Part shown: positions 1 through 8,962 of the stretch, one piece after another | Numbering within the stretch: the first letter of the stretch is position 1 | How the letters are laid out: every line of letters starts with the position of its first letter | Assembly: GCA_020851115.1 (NCBI GenBank) | Contig: JADZDJ010000268.1 | Coordinates: 1-38,212, forward strand | DNA from: Pirellulales bacterium | GTDB lineage: Bacteria; Planctomycetota; Planctomycetia; Pirellulales; JADZDJ01 | DNA length: 38,212 bases | Reading direction: 5' to 3' | Made by a program: the position numbers and the translations under genes | The notes under the pieces: generated by a model | Databases searched by the model: none | What the model was told of the DNA's origin: nothing | Seen by the model: the letters and a program-made list of their open reading frames with translations, nothing else

Positions 1-2
1 CT

Positions 3-254
3 GGCAAGGCGACGACGATTGTCGAGTTGAACGGCGTGATGCAGACGGTGATGAAATCGGCCCTCGAGCGAATGCTGGGGGCCGAGCTGAGCGTGCATCT
101 CAGCGAACAGCCGGCCGCCGCCAAGGGGGCCACGATGGCGTTGCCGAGCCGGCCGCCGAAGGCACTTGCCGCGGCGTGGGAGCGGGAATTGAATTGCCAA
201 ACTTCGGGCCGCCCGCGGCGGCCAAGCCCGGCTTGGGGCTTGGCGGTATTATAG
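3..254 (+). other. Open frame at left edge, possible C-terminal gene fragment
   Basis: The frame is open from the window edge to a TAG at 252-254, so it may be the end of a gene that starts outside. The segment TVMKSALERMLGAELSVHL is amphipathic and looks a little like the N-terminal part of IS256-type (mutator) transposases, where a similar ALxxxLxAELxxHL stretch occurs. The rest is Ala/Pro/Arg-rich and has no recognisable domain. The minus strand is also open over the same stretch, so coding potential is uncertain. No function is assigned. Confidence 0.2.
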
Positions 255-740
255 AACATTAGTACAGTGATGTCAAGAGGCCCGCTTGACTCCCTTTTCA
301 GAACTCACCAGGTGCTATTTTCGCCCCAATTCAGCACTCTGATTTCGTTCCGCGTGAACTAGTATTCTCCCCGAATGGCGTAAGCGAGCTTGAAAGGCAT
401 TCTGCCGTGTTGGCTGTGGCGGCGTGCCACGGAGGTCGATCGCTTTGATGCCGAACTCGGAATCAAGGCGAGACGGCGATTGTCTTGAGCGCCAGCAACG
501 GAAAAATCCAGGTTCAACTGAGGCAGGACAAGAATACGAGCCATGATCGGCCTGAAATCCTTGGCGGATTCGGAGAATTTGCCTTTTTTATCTGTGCAAT
601 CGGCGCAGAGTTTTTTAGTATGTTGTTTCGTTCGTCGTCAAACTGCCGATGCCTCCAGGTGGAGATTGCAAATCGGCCAGAAGCTGGACAATCGGCCCGC
701 ATCCGAATTCACTTTATCGCGATGGAAATAGAACAGTGTC
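255..740. other. Intergenic stretch, no supported gene
   Basis: About 490 bases between the edge fragment and the LexA-like fusion gene. Several short frames exist on both strands, but none has a domain, a good ribosome binding site or family-like composition. The part just before position 741 should hold the promoter of the downstream regulator; I see no convincing -35/-10 pair and no clear inverted-repeat operator. Confidence 0.5.
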
Positions 741-1490
741 ATGGCTGACTTCACATCAACTCAGGGACATTATTTGTCGTTTATCCACGCATACACGAAT
801 CTGCATGGCTATCCTCCTGCGGAATCCGAGATCGCCACCGCGATGTGCGTCTCGCCGCCGTCGGTCAATCAAATGGTGAAGCTGCTGGAGAAGAAAGGAT
901 TGATTCTTCGCCAGCCAGGCCATGCCCGCGCGATTCAGGTGCTGGTTCCCGAGGATGAAATCCCGCCGTGGAAAGATCGCAAACAGAAGGCGACTCTTCG
1001 CAGCAAAGCGACGTGGCATCCAATCAAAGTCGCCCCGGCGCCTCTGGCCAACTTGTACGTCGTTTCGGTTTACCTAGCCGGCGGGCCGGTGAGCAAGAAA
1101 TTTGCCAACAAGGAGATCAGCCGCGCGATTGAAATCCGCGGCGACCAGACGCTCGAAGAGCTGCATCGCGCGATCTTCAAGGCTTATGACCGCTGGGATG
1201 AACACCTCTACGAGTTTCAATTCGGCAAACGTCCGTTTGATCCCGCTGGGCCAAACTACCGAACTCCCGATCCACCGTCCAGGAAGAAAGGCATTGGAAA
1301 TGCCAGCAAGGTCATGCTCGACGATTTGGACTTAAAGCCAGATCGCGTTTTCGGCTACTGGTTCGACTTCGGCGACGATTGGTATCATCAGATTCGAGTG
1401 GAACGGATCGAGCAGGCGATTCCCACGGTTACCTACCCGCGCGTCATTCGGCGAGTGGGCAAGTCTCCACCGCAATATCAAGGTGAATAG
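741..1490 (+). CDS. LexA-type winged-helix domain fused to pRiA4b ORF-3-like domain
   Basis: This 249-residue protein joins two domains. Residues 1-70 match the LexA N-terminal DNA-binding domain: a Q-x-x-x-L-x-F-I start, a GYPP turn, a recognition-helix region ending in LLEKKGLILRQPG, then HARAI. Residues about 95-235 match the plasmid pRiA4b ORF-3 / IS1096 TnpR-passenger family (PRiA4_ORF3), with the typical LEELHRAIFKAYDRWDEHLYEF and WFDFGDDWYHQI segments. The LexA Ser/Lys autoprotease domain is absent, so it is not an SOS repressor of the normal kind. Inference: a sequence-specific regulator whose sensing or partner domain is the ORF-3 module, whose role is unknown. The ribosome binding site before ATG 741 is weak. 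Both domain calls are firm; the function is not. Confidence 0.8.
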   Translation: MADFTSTQGHYLSFIHAYTNLHGYPPAESEIATAMCVSPPSVNQMVKLLEKKGLILRQPGHARAIQVLVPEDEIPPWKDRKQKATLRSKATWHPIKVAPAPLANLYVVSVYLAGGPVSKKFANKEISRAIEIRGDQTLEELHRAIFKAYDRWDEHLYEFQFGKRPFDPAGPNYRTPDPPSRKKGIGNASKVMLDDLDLKPDRVFGYWFDFGDDWYHQIRVERIEQAIPTVTYPRVIRRVGKSPPQYQGE

Positions 1491-1880
1491 TACGGTGCGA
1501 GGTGGGGAAGCAAGTCGAGTACAAATCCAGGAAACGTCAAATGGCCCGACCAAAACGCAAGTTAGGTATCATTTGTAAGATTGGACAGTAAGCGCAACGC
1601 GTGCCGGCCGTCAACGGTCGCGTGAAGACGGGTCGCGGCGGTGGCACTCTCCGACGACGGGCAGCCTTGCGCTGGTTGACGGCACGGTTGATGTGGATCA
1701 CGAATCGGTCAGCCTGGAGGGGCGCGCAAGATGGCCTGAAACCTCAATAACGACGCGACCAACTTTGACGGTGCGATCGACCATCTGCTTCGCGCTGCGC
1801 AATTCGAGACGAGCGGCGAGCCGCTTCCATGATACGCGCCACGGCGCGAATCAAACCTCATTTCAACCAACGAACTACTC
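1491..1880. other. Intergenic stretch with possible gene decay
   Basis: About 390 bases between the LexA fusion gene and ade. Near 1750-1830 a stop-to-stop stretch of about 30 codons reads as plausible protein (NFDGAIDHLLRAAQFE), but it has no start codon and is preceded by a TGA. It may be the tail of a decayed gene, or chance. No RNA gene or clear promoter was recognised. Confidence 0.35.
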
Positions 1881-3554
1881 ATGAATTCTCACGGCCCAAC
1901 CATTACAACTGTCTCCGGCCAGCTCGTCGATATCTTCAACCAAAAAATCTTCCCCGGCACGGTACATCTCGTCGGCGGCCGAATTTCGCGGATCGAAGAA
2001 TCGGCTTCGGCTCCGGAGTCGTTGATTCTGCCCGGCTTCGTCGATGCGCACATTCACATCGAAAGTTCGATGCTCGTGCCGACCGAATTTGCGCGACTGG
2101 CGGTGGTGCATGGCACGGTCGCGACGATCAGCGATCCGCACGAAATCGCTAACGTGCTGGGGACGCGCGGCATTTGGTATATGATCGACAACGCCAAGCT
2201 TTCGCCGGTGAAGTTTCATTTCGGCGCATCAAGTTGTGTCCCCGCGTGTGCGTTCGACAAGTCGGGGGCAGTGCTCGATGCGGCGGAAGTCGCCAAGCTG
2301 CTGGATGACCCCGAAATCAAATATCTCACTGAAATGATGAACTTCCCCGGCGTGCTACAATGCGATCCGGAAGTGATGGCCAAGATCCGCGCGGCGCACG
2401 AACGAACAAAGCCTGTCGATGGCCATGCTCCGGGCCTGTGTGGCGAAGGACTAAGAAAGTATGCCGCGGCGGGAATAACGACCGACCATGAAAGTTTTAC
2501 CTACCGTGAAGCGCGCGAGAAGATCGGCTTGGGAATCAAGTGCCTTATCCGCGAAGGCTCGGCGGCGAAGAACTTTGCGGCACTTTATCCGCTACTGGGC
2601 GAGTTTCCTGAGATGACGATGCTTTGCAGCGACGATAAACATCCGGACGATCTGGTGGTCGGTCACATCAACCAGCTTGTCGTGCGGGCGGTCGCCCACG
2701 GCCAACCGCTGTTCGCCGTGCTGCGGGCTGCTTGCGTCAATCCGGTGCTCCATTATGGACTCGATGTCGGTCTGCTGCGACCTGGCGATGCCGCGGATTT
2801 TATTGAGGTCGGAAACCTAGAGCAATTTCCTGTGCTGCGAACGGTCATCAATGGCCAAGTCGTCGCCGAACGAGGCCGCACGCTGCTGAAGCATGTTGCG
2901 CCGCCGATGGTGAATCAATTCAAGACCTCCAAGCTCAGCGCCGAAGAGTTCGCCATTCCCCATCCCCCATTCTCCACTCCCCATTCTCCGAAGCTCCGCG
3001 TCATCGAAGCCATCGACGGCCAAATCGTGACCGGCCAACTGCGGGCCTTTCCAAAAATCGAGAACGGCTTGGTCGTTTCCGACGTTGCCAACGACATCCT
3101 CAAAATCGTGCTGGTGGATCGCTACAACGACAGCCCACCGGCGATTGGGTTTATCAAGAACTTCGGCCTGACCAATGGCGCGATCGCCTCGACAGTCTCG
3201 CACGATTCGCACAATTTGCTCGCGGTTGGTGTCGAGGACGAATCGATTGCCCAAGCGATCAATCTGCTCATTGATTGTCGAGGCGGCATTAGCGCCGTTG
3301 GCAAAGTAAACGGCGAAAAGACCGAAACTGTTCTGCCGCTGCCCATCGCGGGTTTGATGTCCGATCGCGAAGGCCATCACGTCGGCCAGGAATACGCCCG
3401 CATCGACAAGCTGGCGAAAGCGCTCGGCTCGCAACTCAGCGCCCCCTACATGACCCTCTCGTTCATGGCGCTGCTCGTGATTCCGGAACTTAAACTCGGC
3501 CCCTGCGGCGTGTTCGACGTTGGCAAGTTTCAACCCATGGCACTGTGGGACTAA
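1881..3554 (+). CDS. ade: Adenine deaminase
   Basis: Amidohydrolase-superfamily enzyme that deaminates adenine to hypoxanthine in purine salvage; cytoplasmic and metal dependent. The 557-residue length is normal for bacterial Ade. The metal-binding signature DAHIHIESSMLVP and the following HGTVATISDPHEIANVLG are diagnostic. They are followed by DGHAPGLCG, an ITTDHE segment and CSDDKHPDDL, all expected for the catalytic domain. The C-terminal Ade domain begins around the segment RVIEAIDGQIVTG. Just before it, residues about 358-372 are a Pro/His/Ser-rich insert (PHPPFSTPHSP) encoded by a simple-sequence tract, which is unusual for the family. The start at 1881 gives a normal N-terminus. The gene stands alone, upstream of convergent acpS. 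Confidence 0.93.
   Translation: MNSHGPTITTVSGQLVDIFNQKIFPGTVHLVGGRISRIEESASAPESLILPGFVDAHIHIESSMLVPTEFARLAVVHGTVATISDPHEIANVLGTRGIWYMIDNAKLSPVKFHFGASSCVPACAFDKSGAVLDAAEVAKLLDDPEIKYLTEMMNFPGVLQCDPEVMAKIRAAHERTKPVDGHAPGLCGEGLRKYAAAGITTDHESFTYREAREKIGLGIKCLIREGSAAKNFAALYPLLGEFPEMTMLCSDDKHPDDLVVGHINQLVVRAVAHGQPLFAVLRAACVNPVLHYGLDVGLLRPGDAADFIEVGNLEQFPVLRTVINGQVVAERGRTLLKHVAPPMVNQFKTSKLSAEEFAIPHPPFSTPHSPKLRVIEAIDGQIVTGQLRAFPKIENGLVVSDVANDILKIVLVDRYNDSPPAIGFIKNFGLTNGAIASTVSHDSHNLLAVGVEDESIAQAINLLIDCRGGISAVGKVNGEKTETVLPLPIAGLMSDREGHHVGQEYARIDKLAKALGSQLSAPYMTLSFMALLVIPELKLGPCGVFDVGKFQPMALWD
2953..2990 (+). repeat. CCCCATTC-type simple-sequence tract inside ade
   Basis: Imperfect tandem units of the type CCCCATTCTCC / CCATTCCCC run through these bases and stay in frame, encoding a Pro/His/Ser-rich linker. 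The same word, on the other strand, forms an inverted pair at 8880-8950. This suggests a dispersed low-complexity repeat that here sits between the two Ade domains, at a place that tolerates extra residues. Confidence 0.7.
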
Positions 3555-3726
3555 ATACAAATGCCGGATACACCATCGCCTTCCACATTGGATCACGATC
3601 GCTCTTGGGCGGAATTGATGGTATCGCCCCGATCCGTCAACGGGCGACGACAGTGCCGATGACGTAACCGCGGGATTCGCTCGCGATTACACGTTGTCGC
3701 CGCCCAGCGACACGGCGATCCACGGC

Positions 3727-4137
3727 CTAGCTCTTTGCCGCTTCGCCGCTTTTTTCTTGAGCTAACGCAATGGCATGCGCCGTCGCGTGACTGCGGCAGT
3801 GAGAAATACTAATCAGCACTTGCGAAATGCCCTGCTGCTCTATGAAATCTCGAGCACCGCCGTAGAGAGTGACGACGGGAGTGCCCGATCGCTCATTGCG
3901 AATCTCCACGTCGCGCCAACTGATGCCGCGACGCCAACCGGTGCCGAGAGCTTTGAGCACGGCTTCTTTGGCCGCCCAACGCCCAGCGAAATGCTGCGTG
4001 GCGAGCTTGCGGCTCTGGCAATATTCGATTTCGTGCTGCGTATAAACGCGCCCGATGAACAACTCGCCGTGACGCTCGATCATCTGCGCGATCCGCAAGC
4101 ATTCAACTATATCGGTGCCAATGCCGAAGATGGACAT
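3727..4137 (-). CDS. acpS: Holo-[acyl-carrier-protein] synthase
   Basis: Transfers the 4'-phosphopantetheine arm from CoA to acyl carrier protein, needed for fatty acid synthesis. The 136-residue product begins MSIFGIGTDIVEC, with the conserved metal-binding Asp in GTDIVE, and has the second signature WAAKEAVLKALGTG with its catalytic Glu and Lys. The C-terminal SISHCRSHATAHAIA segment also fits the family. An upstream in-frame ATG at 4224 would add 29 residues unlike the family, so 4137 is chosen. It is the last gene of a dnaB > trpS > membrane protein > acpS run, 25 bases after its neighbour. Confidence 0.92.
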   Translation of the reverse strand: MSIFGIGTDIVECLRIAQMIERHGELFIGRVYTQHEIEYCQSRKLATQHFAGRWAAKEAVLKALGTGWRRGISWRDVEIRNERSGTPVVTLYGGARDFIEQQGISQVLISISHCRSHATAHAIALAQEKSGEAAKS

Positions 4138-4162
4138 ACGAACGAAGGTTAAGGTTTGAGGC

Positions 4163-4729
4163 TTAGGGGGCAGGCGTTTTCGGATCGATGCTGGCGCGGG
4201 CGGTCGGCAAATGCGCGTTGGCAAACGCGAGCCATGCGGCGGCGCCGGCAGATCCGATCATGGCCAACGCATCCATGGTCCACAAGGGCCATTGGTCTGG
4301 AGCGGACGTTGCCATGAACTTCGAGAACGATTGCGGCGCGATGAATCGCGGGTTTGCAGTCGCTGCAAGTTGTGCTGTGGGATCGTTTTGCAGCTTCGCT
4401 TCGAATCCGCGACGATAGTCGAGATAGAAAAATCCATGCTCGGCTGCGGCACAGACACCGCCAGCCAACAACGCCCCACTCAACGCCAGCCCGCGGCTCG
4501 TTTTGCCAAACTGCGTCGCGGCAAATCCAATCGTCGCTCCCAGAGCGCCGCCCACGAGCAATGGGAAAATTACAACTGTCGAGAAGCCCGCCGATTGCAG
4601 CCAAACAGCGATACGAGCGACAGCAACAGCAGCCAGCACCGCGACGATCGCCCCCACGACATGCGTAGAAATCTTCGTCTCGGTCAATAATTGCTCGCGT
4701 CGCGCGAGCGCCGGTACATTATTCATCAT
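4163..4729 (-). CDS. Predicted inner-membrane protein, function unknown
   Basis: A 188-residue protein with about four hydrophobic segments: roughly residues 22-48, 52-75, 80-95 and 150-170. The last is followed by a short polar tail. No known domain is recognised. Between the third and fourth segments is a soluble loop with an Ala/Gln-rich part. Its start codon follows directly on the trpS stop (TGA then ATG), which suggests translational coupling, and acpS follows 25 bases later. The leading ATGATGAAT is part of an ATTCATC-type simple tract seen at several gene borders here. It may be planctomycete-specific; no function is inferred. Confidence 0.7.
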   Translation of the reverse strand: MMNNVPALARREQLLTETKISTHVVGAIVAVLAAVAVARIAVWLQSAGFSTVVIFPLLVGGALGATIGFAATQFGKTSRGLALSGALLAGGVCAAAEHGFFYLDYRRGFEAKLQNDPTAQLAATANPRFIAPQSFSKFMATSAPDQWPLWTMDALAMIGSAGAAAWLAFANAHLPTARASIDPKTPAP

Positions 4730-5695
4730 TCATCGCTTCAGCCCACACGCCTGCTTCGCCCGTTCGAGCACTTCGCCAGCCTTCTTGCGGGCGCGGCCTG
4801 CACCATCATTCAAGATCTCGTGAATGCGATCAGGATTGGCAGCCAAATCGGCTCGCCGCGCGCGCGGCTCGGCGAAAAACCGATCGGCGGCGTCGGCGAC
4901 CGCCTTCTTCACCTCGCCGTAGCCAAACCCGCCGCGGCGATACATCGCGGCCATCTGATTGCGTTCGTCAGCCGTGGCCACCAACGAATAAAGTTGAAAT
5001 AAGTGGTCGTTTTCCGGCTCTTTCGGCTGATCCATTGGCCGCGAATCGGTGGCAATGCGCATAATCTTTTTTCTTTGTGCCTTGGCATCCTCGAATAGTT
5101 CCAGCGTATTGTGGTAGCTCTTCGACATCTTTTCACCGTCGGTTCCGGGAACCTTGGCCGAACTATCGAGCACCTTTGCCTTCGGCATCATAAATGTCTC
5201 GCCGAAGTGATGATTGAAACTGGCAGCAATGTCGCGGCAGACTTCGATATGCTGAATTTGGTCCGCTCCAACCGGCACCGTATCCGAGTCATACGCCAAG
5301 ATGTCGGCCGCCATCAGCACGGGATAGTTGAACAGCCCCGCGTCGGCCGCCAAGCCTTTGGCGATTTTGTCTTTGTATGCGTGGCAGCGTTCGAGCAACC
5401 CCATTGGCGTGCCGGAAATCAATAGCCAGCACAACTCGCTAACCTCAGGAACGTCGGACTGGACGAAGAGCACTGCCTTGTCGGGATTAAGTCCCAGAGC
5501 AAGCAGATCGATTGCCGCGTCCAACGTGAGTTGACGAAGCGTTTCGGCGTTACGCACCGACGTGAGCGCGTGCAGATTGGCGATGAAATAATACGCCGCT
5601 TCTTCGTTCTGCAAGTCGATGTATTGTCGAATCGCCCCGAAGTAATTGCCCCAGTGAAATCGGCCAGTCGGTTGAATGCCAGATAAGACGCGCAT
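4730..5695 (-). CDS. trpS: Tryptophan--tRNA ligase
   Basis: Class I aminoacyl-tRNA synthetase charging tRNA-Trp. The 321-residue length is typical of the short bacterial form. The N-terminus has the signature [20 protein letters not shown], carrying the HIGH-equivalent motif. The KMSKS loop ([10 protein letters not shown]) lies near residue 190. The segment [20 protein letters not shown] is the usual Trp-binding region. It lies 75 bases downstream of dnaB on the same strand and directly precedes the membrane-protein gene. No T-box-like leader or Trp-codon-rich leader peptide is visible in the short upstream gap. Confidence 0.95.
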   Translation of the reverse strand: MRVLSGIQPTGRFHWGNYFGAIRQYIDLQNEEAAYYFIANLHALTSVRNAETLRQLTLDAAIDLLALGLNPDKAVLFVQSDVPEVSELCWLLISGTPMGLLERCHAYKDKIAKGLAADAGLFNYPVLMAADILAYDSDTVPVGADQIQHIEVCRDIAASFNHHFGETFMMPKAKVLDSSAKVPGTDGEKMSKSYHNTLELFEDAKAQRKKIMRIATDSRPMDQPKEPENDHLFQLYSLVATADERNQMAAMYRRGGFGYGEVKKAVADAADRFFAEPRARRADLAANPDRIHEILNDGAGRARKKAGEVLERAKQACGLKR

Positions 5696-5732
5696 GGTTT
5701 GCCGGTGGTCGATTGTCGGTCTTCATTTGCAA

Positions 5733-5751
5733 TGGTCCAACCTACGGACCA
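5733..5751 (-). repeat. Small inverted repeat between dnaB and trpS
   Basis: TGGTCC and GGACCA form a perfect 6-bp stem with a 7-base loop in the 75-base dnaB-trpS gap. It lacks a T-run on either side, so it is not a classical terminator. It could attenuate or process the dnaB-trpS transcript, or be part of a dispersed intergenic repeat: the flanking ACTGACAACGGACGATTGG reads like simple-sequence wording. Confidence 0.35.
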
Positions 5752-5770
5752 CTGACAACGGACGATTGGT

Positions 5771-7222
5771 TTAGAAATCTGAGCCAAATTGCTCAAATTC
5801 ATCATACGGCCGTTGGGCCAGTTCCTCAAACCGGGTGAATTCGTGCTTCCAAAACAGTTTCGCTTCGCCGGTCGGGCCGTTGCGCTGTTTAGAGATAATA
5901 ATTTGCGCCTGGCCGATCAGGCCGCGAGGGTTGCCATTCTTGCGCTCTTCCTCGCGCTCGTCAGCCGACAAATAGTATTCTTCGCGGTGGACGAACATCA
6001 CAACGTCGGCGTCTTGCTCGATCGCCCCCGACTCGCGCAAATGGCTCAGTCGCGGTAGATTATCGCGAGTTTGCTCGGCTTGCCGATTGAGCTGCGCAAG
6101 ACAAACGACCGGCACATGGAGTTCGCGGGCCATCCCTTTGAGCCGACGCGCAATCCGAGCGACCTGTTCCTGTCGGCTGTCTTTCGGGTTGTCTGGCTCA
6201 ATCAACTGCAAATAGTCGATGACCACCAGTCCCAGCTTGTGCGTCCGCTTGAGTCGCCTGGCTACCGCGGAGATTTCCAAGATGGTGCGGCTGGGGCTGT
6301 CGTCGATGAACAGCGGCGATTGGCTGAGTAACCCAGCCGCCTCAATCAGCTTTTTCCGTTCTTCCACCGTGGCGCGGCCGCTTCGCAATCGGTGCGAGTC
6401 AACGCGCGCCGTAGAACATAAGAGTCGATCGGCCAATTCAATCGACGACATTTCCAGGCTGACCACGAGCGACGCCACGCCCAATTTCGAAGCAGCATAC
6501 TCGGCGATATTCAGCGCGAAGGCGGTTTTACCCATGCTGGGACGAGCGGCGATGATAATCAACTCGCCGTCGTGCAGGCCACCCGTGAGTTCATCGAGCG
6601 AAGAGAAGCCGGTATCGACGCCCGCGACTTTGTGCTCCCCTTTTTCGCGCATCTCGATCCGCAGCATTGCTTCGTGAATGAGATCTTGCGCGTTGACAAT
6701 GCTGCTCGTTTGCCCCTCGCTAAGGATTGCAAAGATTTTCTGCTCAGCGCGGTTGAGTTGCTCGCGCGGATCGCTGCCATCCTCGTAGGCGTCGCGCAGC
6801 ACTTCGGTGCTGGTATGAATCAAGCCACGCAAAAGTGCTTTATCGCGGACAATGCGGGCGTAAAAGACCGCGTTAGCGGCCGTTTCAACGCTGCTAGCGA
6901 CTTCGGCCAGGTAGCCCGCGCCCCCAATCGCCTCGAATTGCCCTGACGTTCGCAACCGCTCGACGAGCAAGGTAACGTCGGGCTTGCGCGACATGTTCTG
7001 CAGCGCCAGCAAGTGCTCATAGATGATGCGGTTGGCCTCGTCATAAAAGTCATCGGGCCGCAATGCCAGCGCCACATCGTCGCAGACCATCGGCAAATGC
7101 AAAATGCTGCCCAGAACGGATTTTTCGGCCTCCAAGCTGCGCGGCAACTGGCGATCGAGAATCTCGGAAGTGACCGGCGGCTTTCGCCTCGTTCGATCCG
7201 ATGCACGTTCAACCGTGGCCAT
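5771..7222 (-). CDS. dnaB: Replicative DNA helicase DnaB
   Basis: Hexameric 5'-3' helicase of the replication fork. The 483 residues show the N-terminal DnaB domain (about 25-125: LPRSLEAEKSVLGSIL, then the DDFYDEANRIIYEHL helix). After a linker comes the RecA-like C-terminal domain, with Walker A ARPSMGKTA (Lys about 232), LVVIDYLQLIE (Walker B) and the SHLRESGAIEQDADVV segment near the end. A good Shine-Dalgarno (GGAGG, around 7229) precedes ATG 7222. The usual neighbours rplI/rpsR/ssb are not adjacent. Downstream are trpS and acpS on the same strand. Confidence 0.96.
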   Translation of the reverse strand: MATVERASDRTRRKPPVTSEILDRQLPRSLEAEKSVLGSILHLPMVCDDVALALRPDDFYDEANRIIYEHLLALQNMSRKPDVTLLVERLRTSGQFEAIGGAGYLAEVASSVETAANAVFYARIVRDKALLRGLIHTSTEVLRDAYEDGSDPREQLNRAEQKIFAILSEGQTSSIVNAQDLIHEAMLRIEMREKGEHKVAGVDTGFSSLDELTGGLHDGELIIIAARPSMGKTAFALNIAEYAASKLGVASLVVSLEMSSIELADRLLCSTARVDSHRLRSGRATVEERKKLIEAAGLLSQSPLFIDDSPSRTILEISAVARRLKRTHKLGLVVIDYLQLIEPDNPKDSRQEQVARIARRLKGMARELHVPVVCLAQLNRQAEQTRDNLPRLSHLRESGAIEQDADVVMFVHREEYYLSADEREEERKNGNPRGLIGQAQIIISKQRNGPTGEAKLFWKHEFTRFEELAQRPYDEFEQFGSDF

Positions 7223-7923
7223 AATTGTTCCTCCGTGAGAATTGTCTCTTCAATTCCTAATGCAGCAAATCCTGAGTGCGCGAGCGAATGATGACCTCCC
7301 GACGGTAACACAGATTTGTCGACAATTCCAGTGCCGTGAAATTGCGGATTATATGTCCGCCGATCGATGATTTGCGATTGAGGTTTCTCTGGACCTGGTT
7401 TGGAATGATTACCCAGCCGCCATTGCCACAGAGCGCGATCGTGGCGGGAAAACAAGAACTAGATGACATTTCGAGGATCCGCGAAGATCATCGTCCACCC
7501 CGCGGAGTCGAGCCAGGGAGAGTTTGCATCGGCTCGCTGAAGATATACAGAATCGGCAATCCGCAAACTCTTGTGTTTGGATTCCAAAAGGATTTCTACT
7601 CGAAGGTCGTATTGACTACCACATAAACTCAGGCAGTGCGATCAATCAGGTAGACCATTCGCCACGGTATGTTGGGGCTAACAACGAACAAAATGTCCAA
7701 CCAGATCGTCAGCGCGATAGCTGCGAGGAAAAGGAATGCCATCATTGACCTTGATTTTATCAATCGCGGAAGTCGGATAGCACGTCAATTTCGCGAGAAG
7801 TGACCTGACTTTACCGCCGCTACCCATCTTCCCGGCGACTTGATAGAATTCCCTAGCTGCCCATTCGATGAAATCGCCTTCGTTTCATTACCTTGTTTGG
7901 TTTCTCGCTAGGATGCCGCGCGC
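7223..7923. other. Long divergent intergenic region between dnaB and pyrB
   Basis: About 700 bases carrying the promoters of both dnaB (minus) and pyrB (plus). The short frames in it have no recognisable domains. I saw no tRNA and no rplI or ssb remnant. A small palindrome TTGATTTTATCAA lies near 7751-7763, and an AT-rich TAGAATT near 7845 could be part of a pyrB promoter, but no -35 box fits well. No PyrR-type attenuator hairpin and T-run was recognised before pyrB. Confidence 0.5.
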
Positions 7924-8907
7924 ATGAGTACCGCCACCGACGAATTTTCTACGATTCCCGCCACCTGGGCGCGACGGCACCTGCTCGATGTTGAAAGTCT
8001 GTCGGCTGAGGAAATCAAACTGATTCTCGATACCGCCGAACAGTTCAAAGACGCAACGGACGGCTGCAAGCACAAGCTTCCCGTGCTGCAAGGCAAGACG
8101 CTGGCCAATTTGTTTTTCGAGAATTCGACCCGCACGCGCACAAGCTTCTCGCTGGCCATGCGCAGGCTCGGAGGCGACACTGTCGATTTTACAGCCTCTA
8201 GCAGCAGCCTTTCAAAAGGCGAAACATTTATCGACACGGCGAAGAACATCGAGGCGATGAACGTCGATGTGGTGTGCGTTCGCCACAGCACGCCGGGAAC
8301 GCCCAAATTGCTGTCAGAGAACCTCGACTGCGGCGTAATCAATGCTGGGGATGGCCCGCATGAGCATCCGACCCAAGGCCTGCTCGACATGATGACGATT
8401 CGTGAGAGTCGCGGACACATCGAAGGGTTGACGGTGGCGCTTGTCGGCGATATCGCCCACAGCCGCACGGCCCGCAGCAACATCTGGGGTCTGCAAAAAC
8501 TTGGCGCCCATGTCATCGTCTGTGGGCCAGCGACGCTCGTTTCGCCTCTCTGGGAGCAACTTGGCGTCGAAGTTTCGCACAATCTCGACGAGATCCTGCC
8601 GCGCTGCGACGTGTTGAATTTGCTCCGCATTCAATTTGAACGCCAAACCACGCGGCCGTTTCCGTCGGTGCGCGAGTACGCTCTGCTTTACGCGATGAAT
8701 CGAGAGCGGCTGACGCGGGCAAAACGCGACATTTTGATTCTCGCCCCCGGCCCGATCAATCGTGGCGTCGAGGTGACCACCGATGTAGCCGATGGAACGC
8801 ATTCGTTGATTCTCAATCAAGTTACCAATGGGCTCGCGGTCAGAATGGCGGTGCTGTGGCTTGTCTGCGGGTCCAATGCGGAATGTGGAATGAGGAATGG
8901 GGAATAA
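7924..8907 (+). CDS. pyrB: Aspartate carbamoyltransferase catalytic subunit
   Basis: Joins carbamoyl phosphate and aspartate, the committed step of pyrimidine synthesis. The 327-residue protein has the carbamoyl-phosphate signature [12 protein letters not shown], the mobile-loop segment [20 protein letters not shown], the [12 protein letters not shown] box and [16 protein letters not shown], all as expected. The conserved end [16 protein letters not shown] is followed by an extra tail, [11 protein letters not shown], encoded by a simple-sequence tract. No regulatory subunit pyrI is present. pyrC starts 55 bases downstream. Some bacterial enzymes of this kind form a complex with dihydroorotase, which the neighbourhood allows but does not prove. 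Confidence 0.95.
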   Translation: MSTATDEFSTIPATWARRHLLDVESLSAEEIKLILDTAEQFKDATDGCKHKLPVLQGKTLANLFFENSTRTRTSFSLAMRRLGGDTVDFTASSSSLSKGETFIDTAKNIEAMNVDVVCVRHSTPGTPKLLSENLDCGVINAGDGPHEHPTQGLLDMMTIRESRGHIEGLTVALVGDIAHSRTARSNIWGLQKLGAHVIVCGPATLVSPLWEQLGVEVSHNLDEILPRCDVLNLLRIQFERQTTRPFPSVREYALLYAMNRERLTRAKRDILILAPGPINRGVEVTTDVADGTHSLILNQVTNGLAVRMAVLWLVCGSNAECGMRNGE

Positions 8908-8950
8908 GAACTCTAGCCATATACTCATCATTCCCTATTCCCTTTTCCCA
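8880..8950. repeat. Inverted GGAATG / CATTCC simple-sequence pair at pyrB-pyrC border
   Basis: The left arm, 8880-8906, is made of GGAATG-like units (GGAATGTGGAATGAGGAATG). The right arm, about 8927-8950, carries the complement (CATTCCCTATTCCC). They can pair imperfectly around a 20-base spacer. The left arm encodes the last residues of PyrB and contains its stop codon; the right arm ends just before pyrC. Related wording occurs inside ade. It may act as an intercistronic hairpin. Confidence 0.65.
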
Positions 8951-8962
8951 AGTTGAAAATCC

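Noticed and set aside
2817-3596. 259-codon minus-strand frame antisense to ade
   Set aside because: Shadow of the adenine deaminase gene; composition is that of a reverse frame and no domain is present.
7336-7748. Short plus-strand frames in the dnaB-pyrB gap
   Set aside because: No ribosome binding site, no domain and no family-like composition; probably non-coding.
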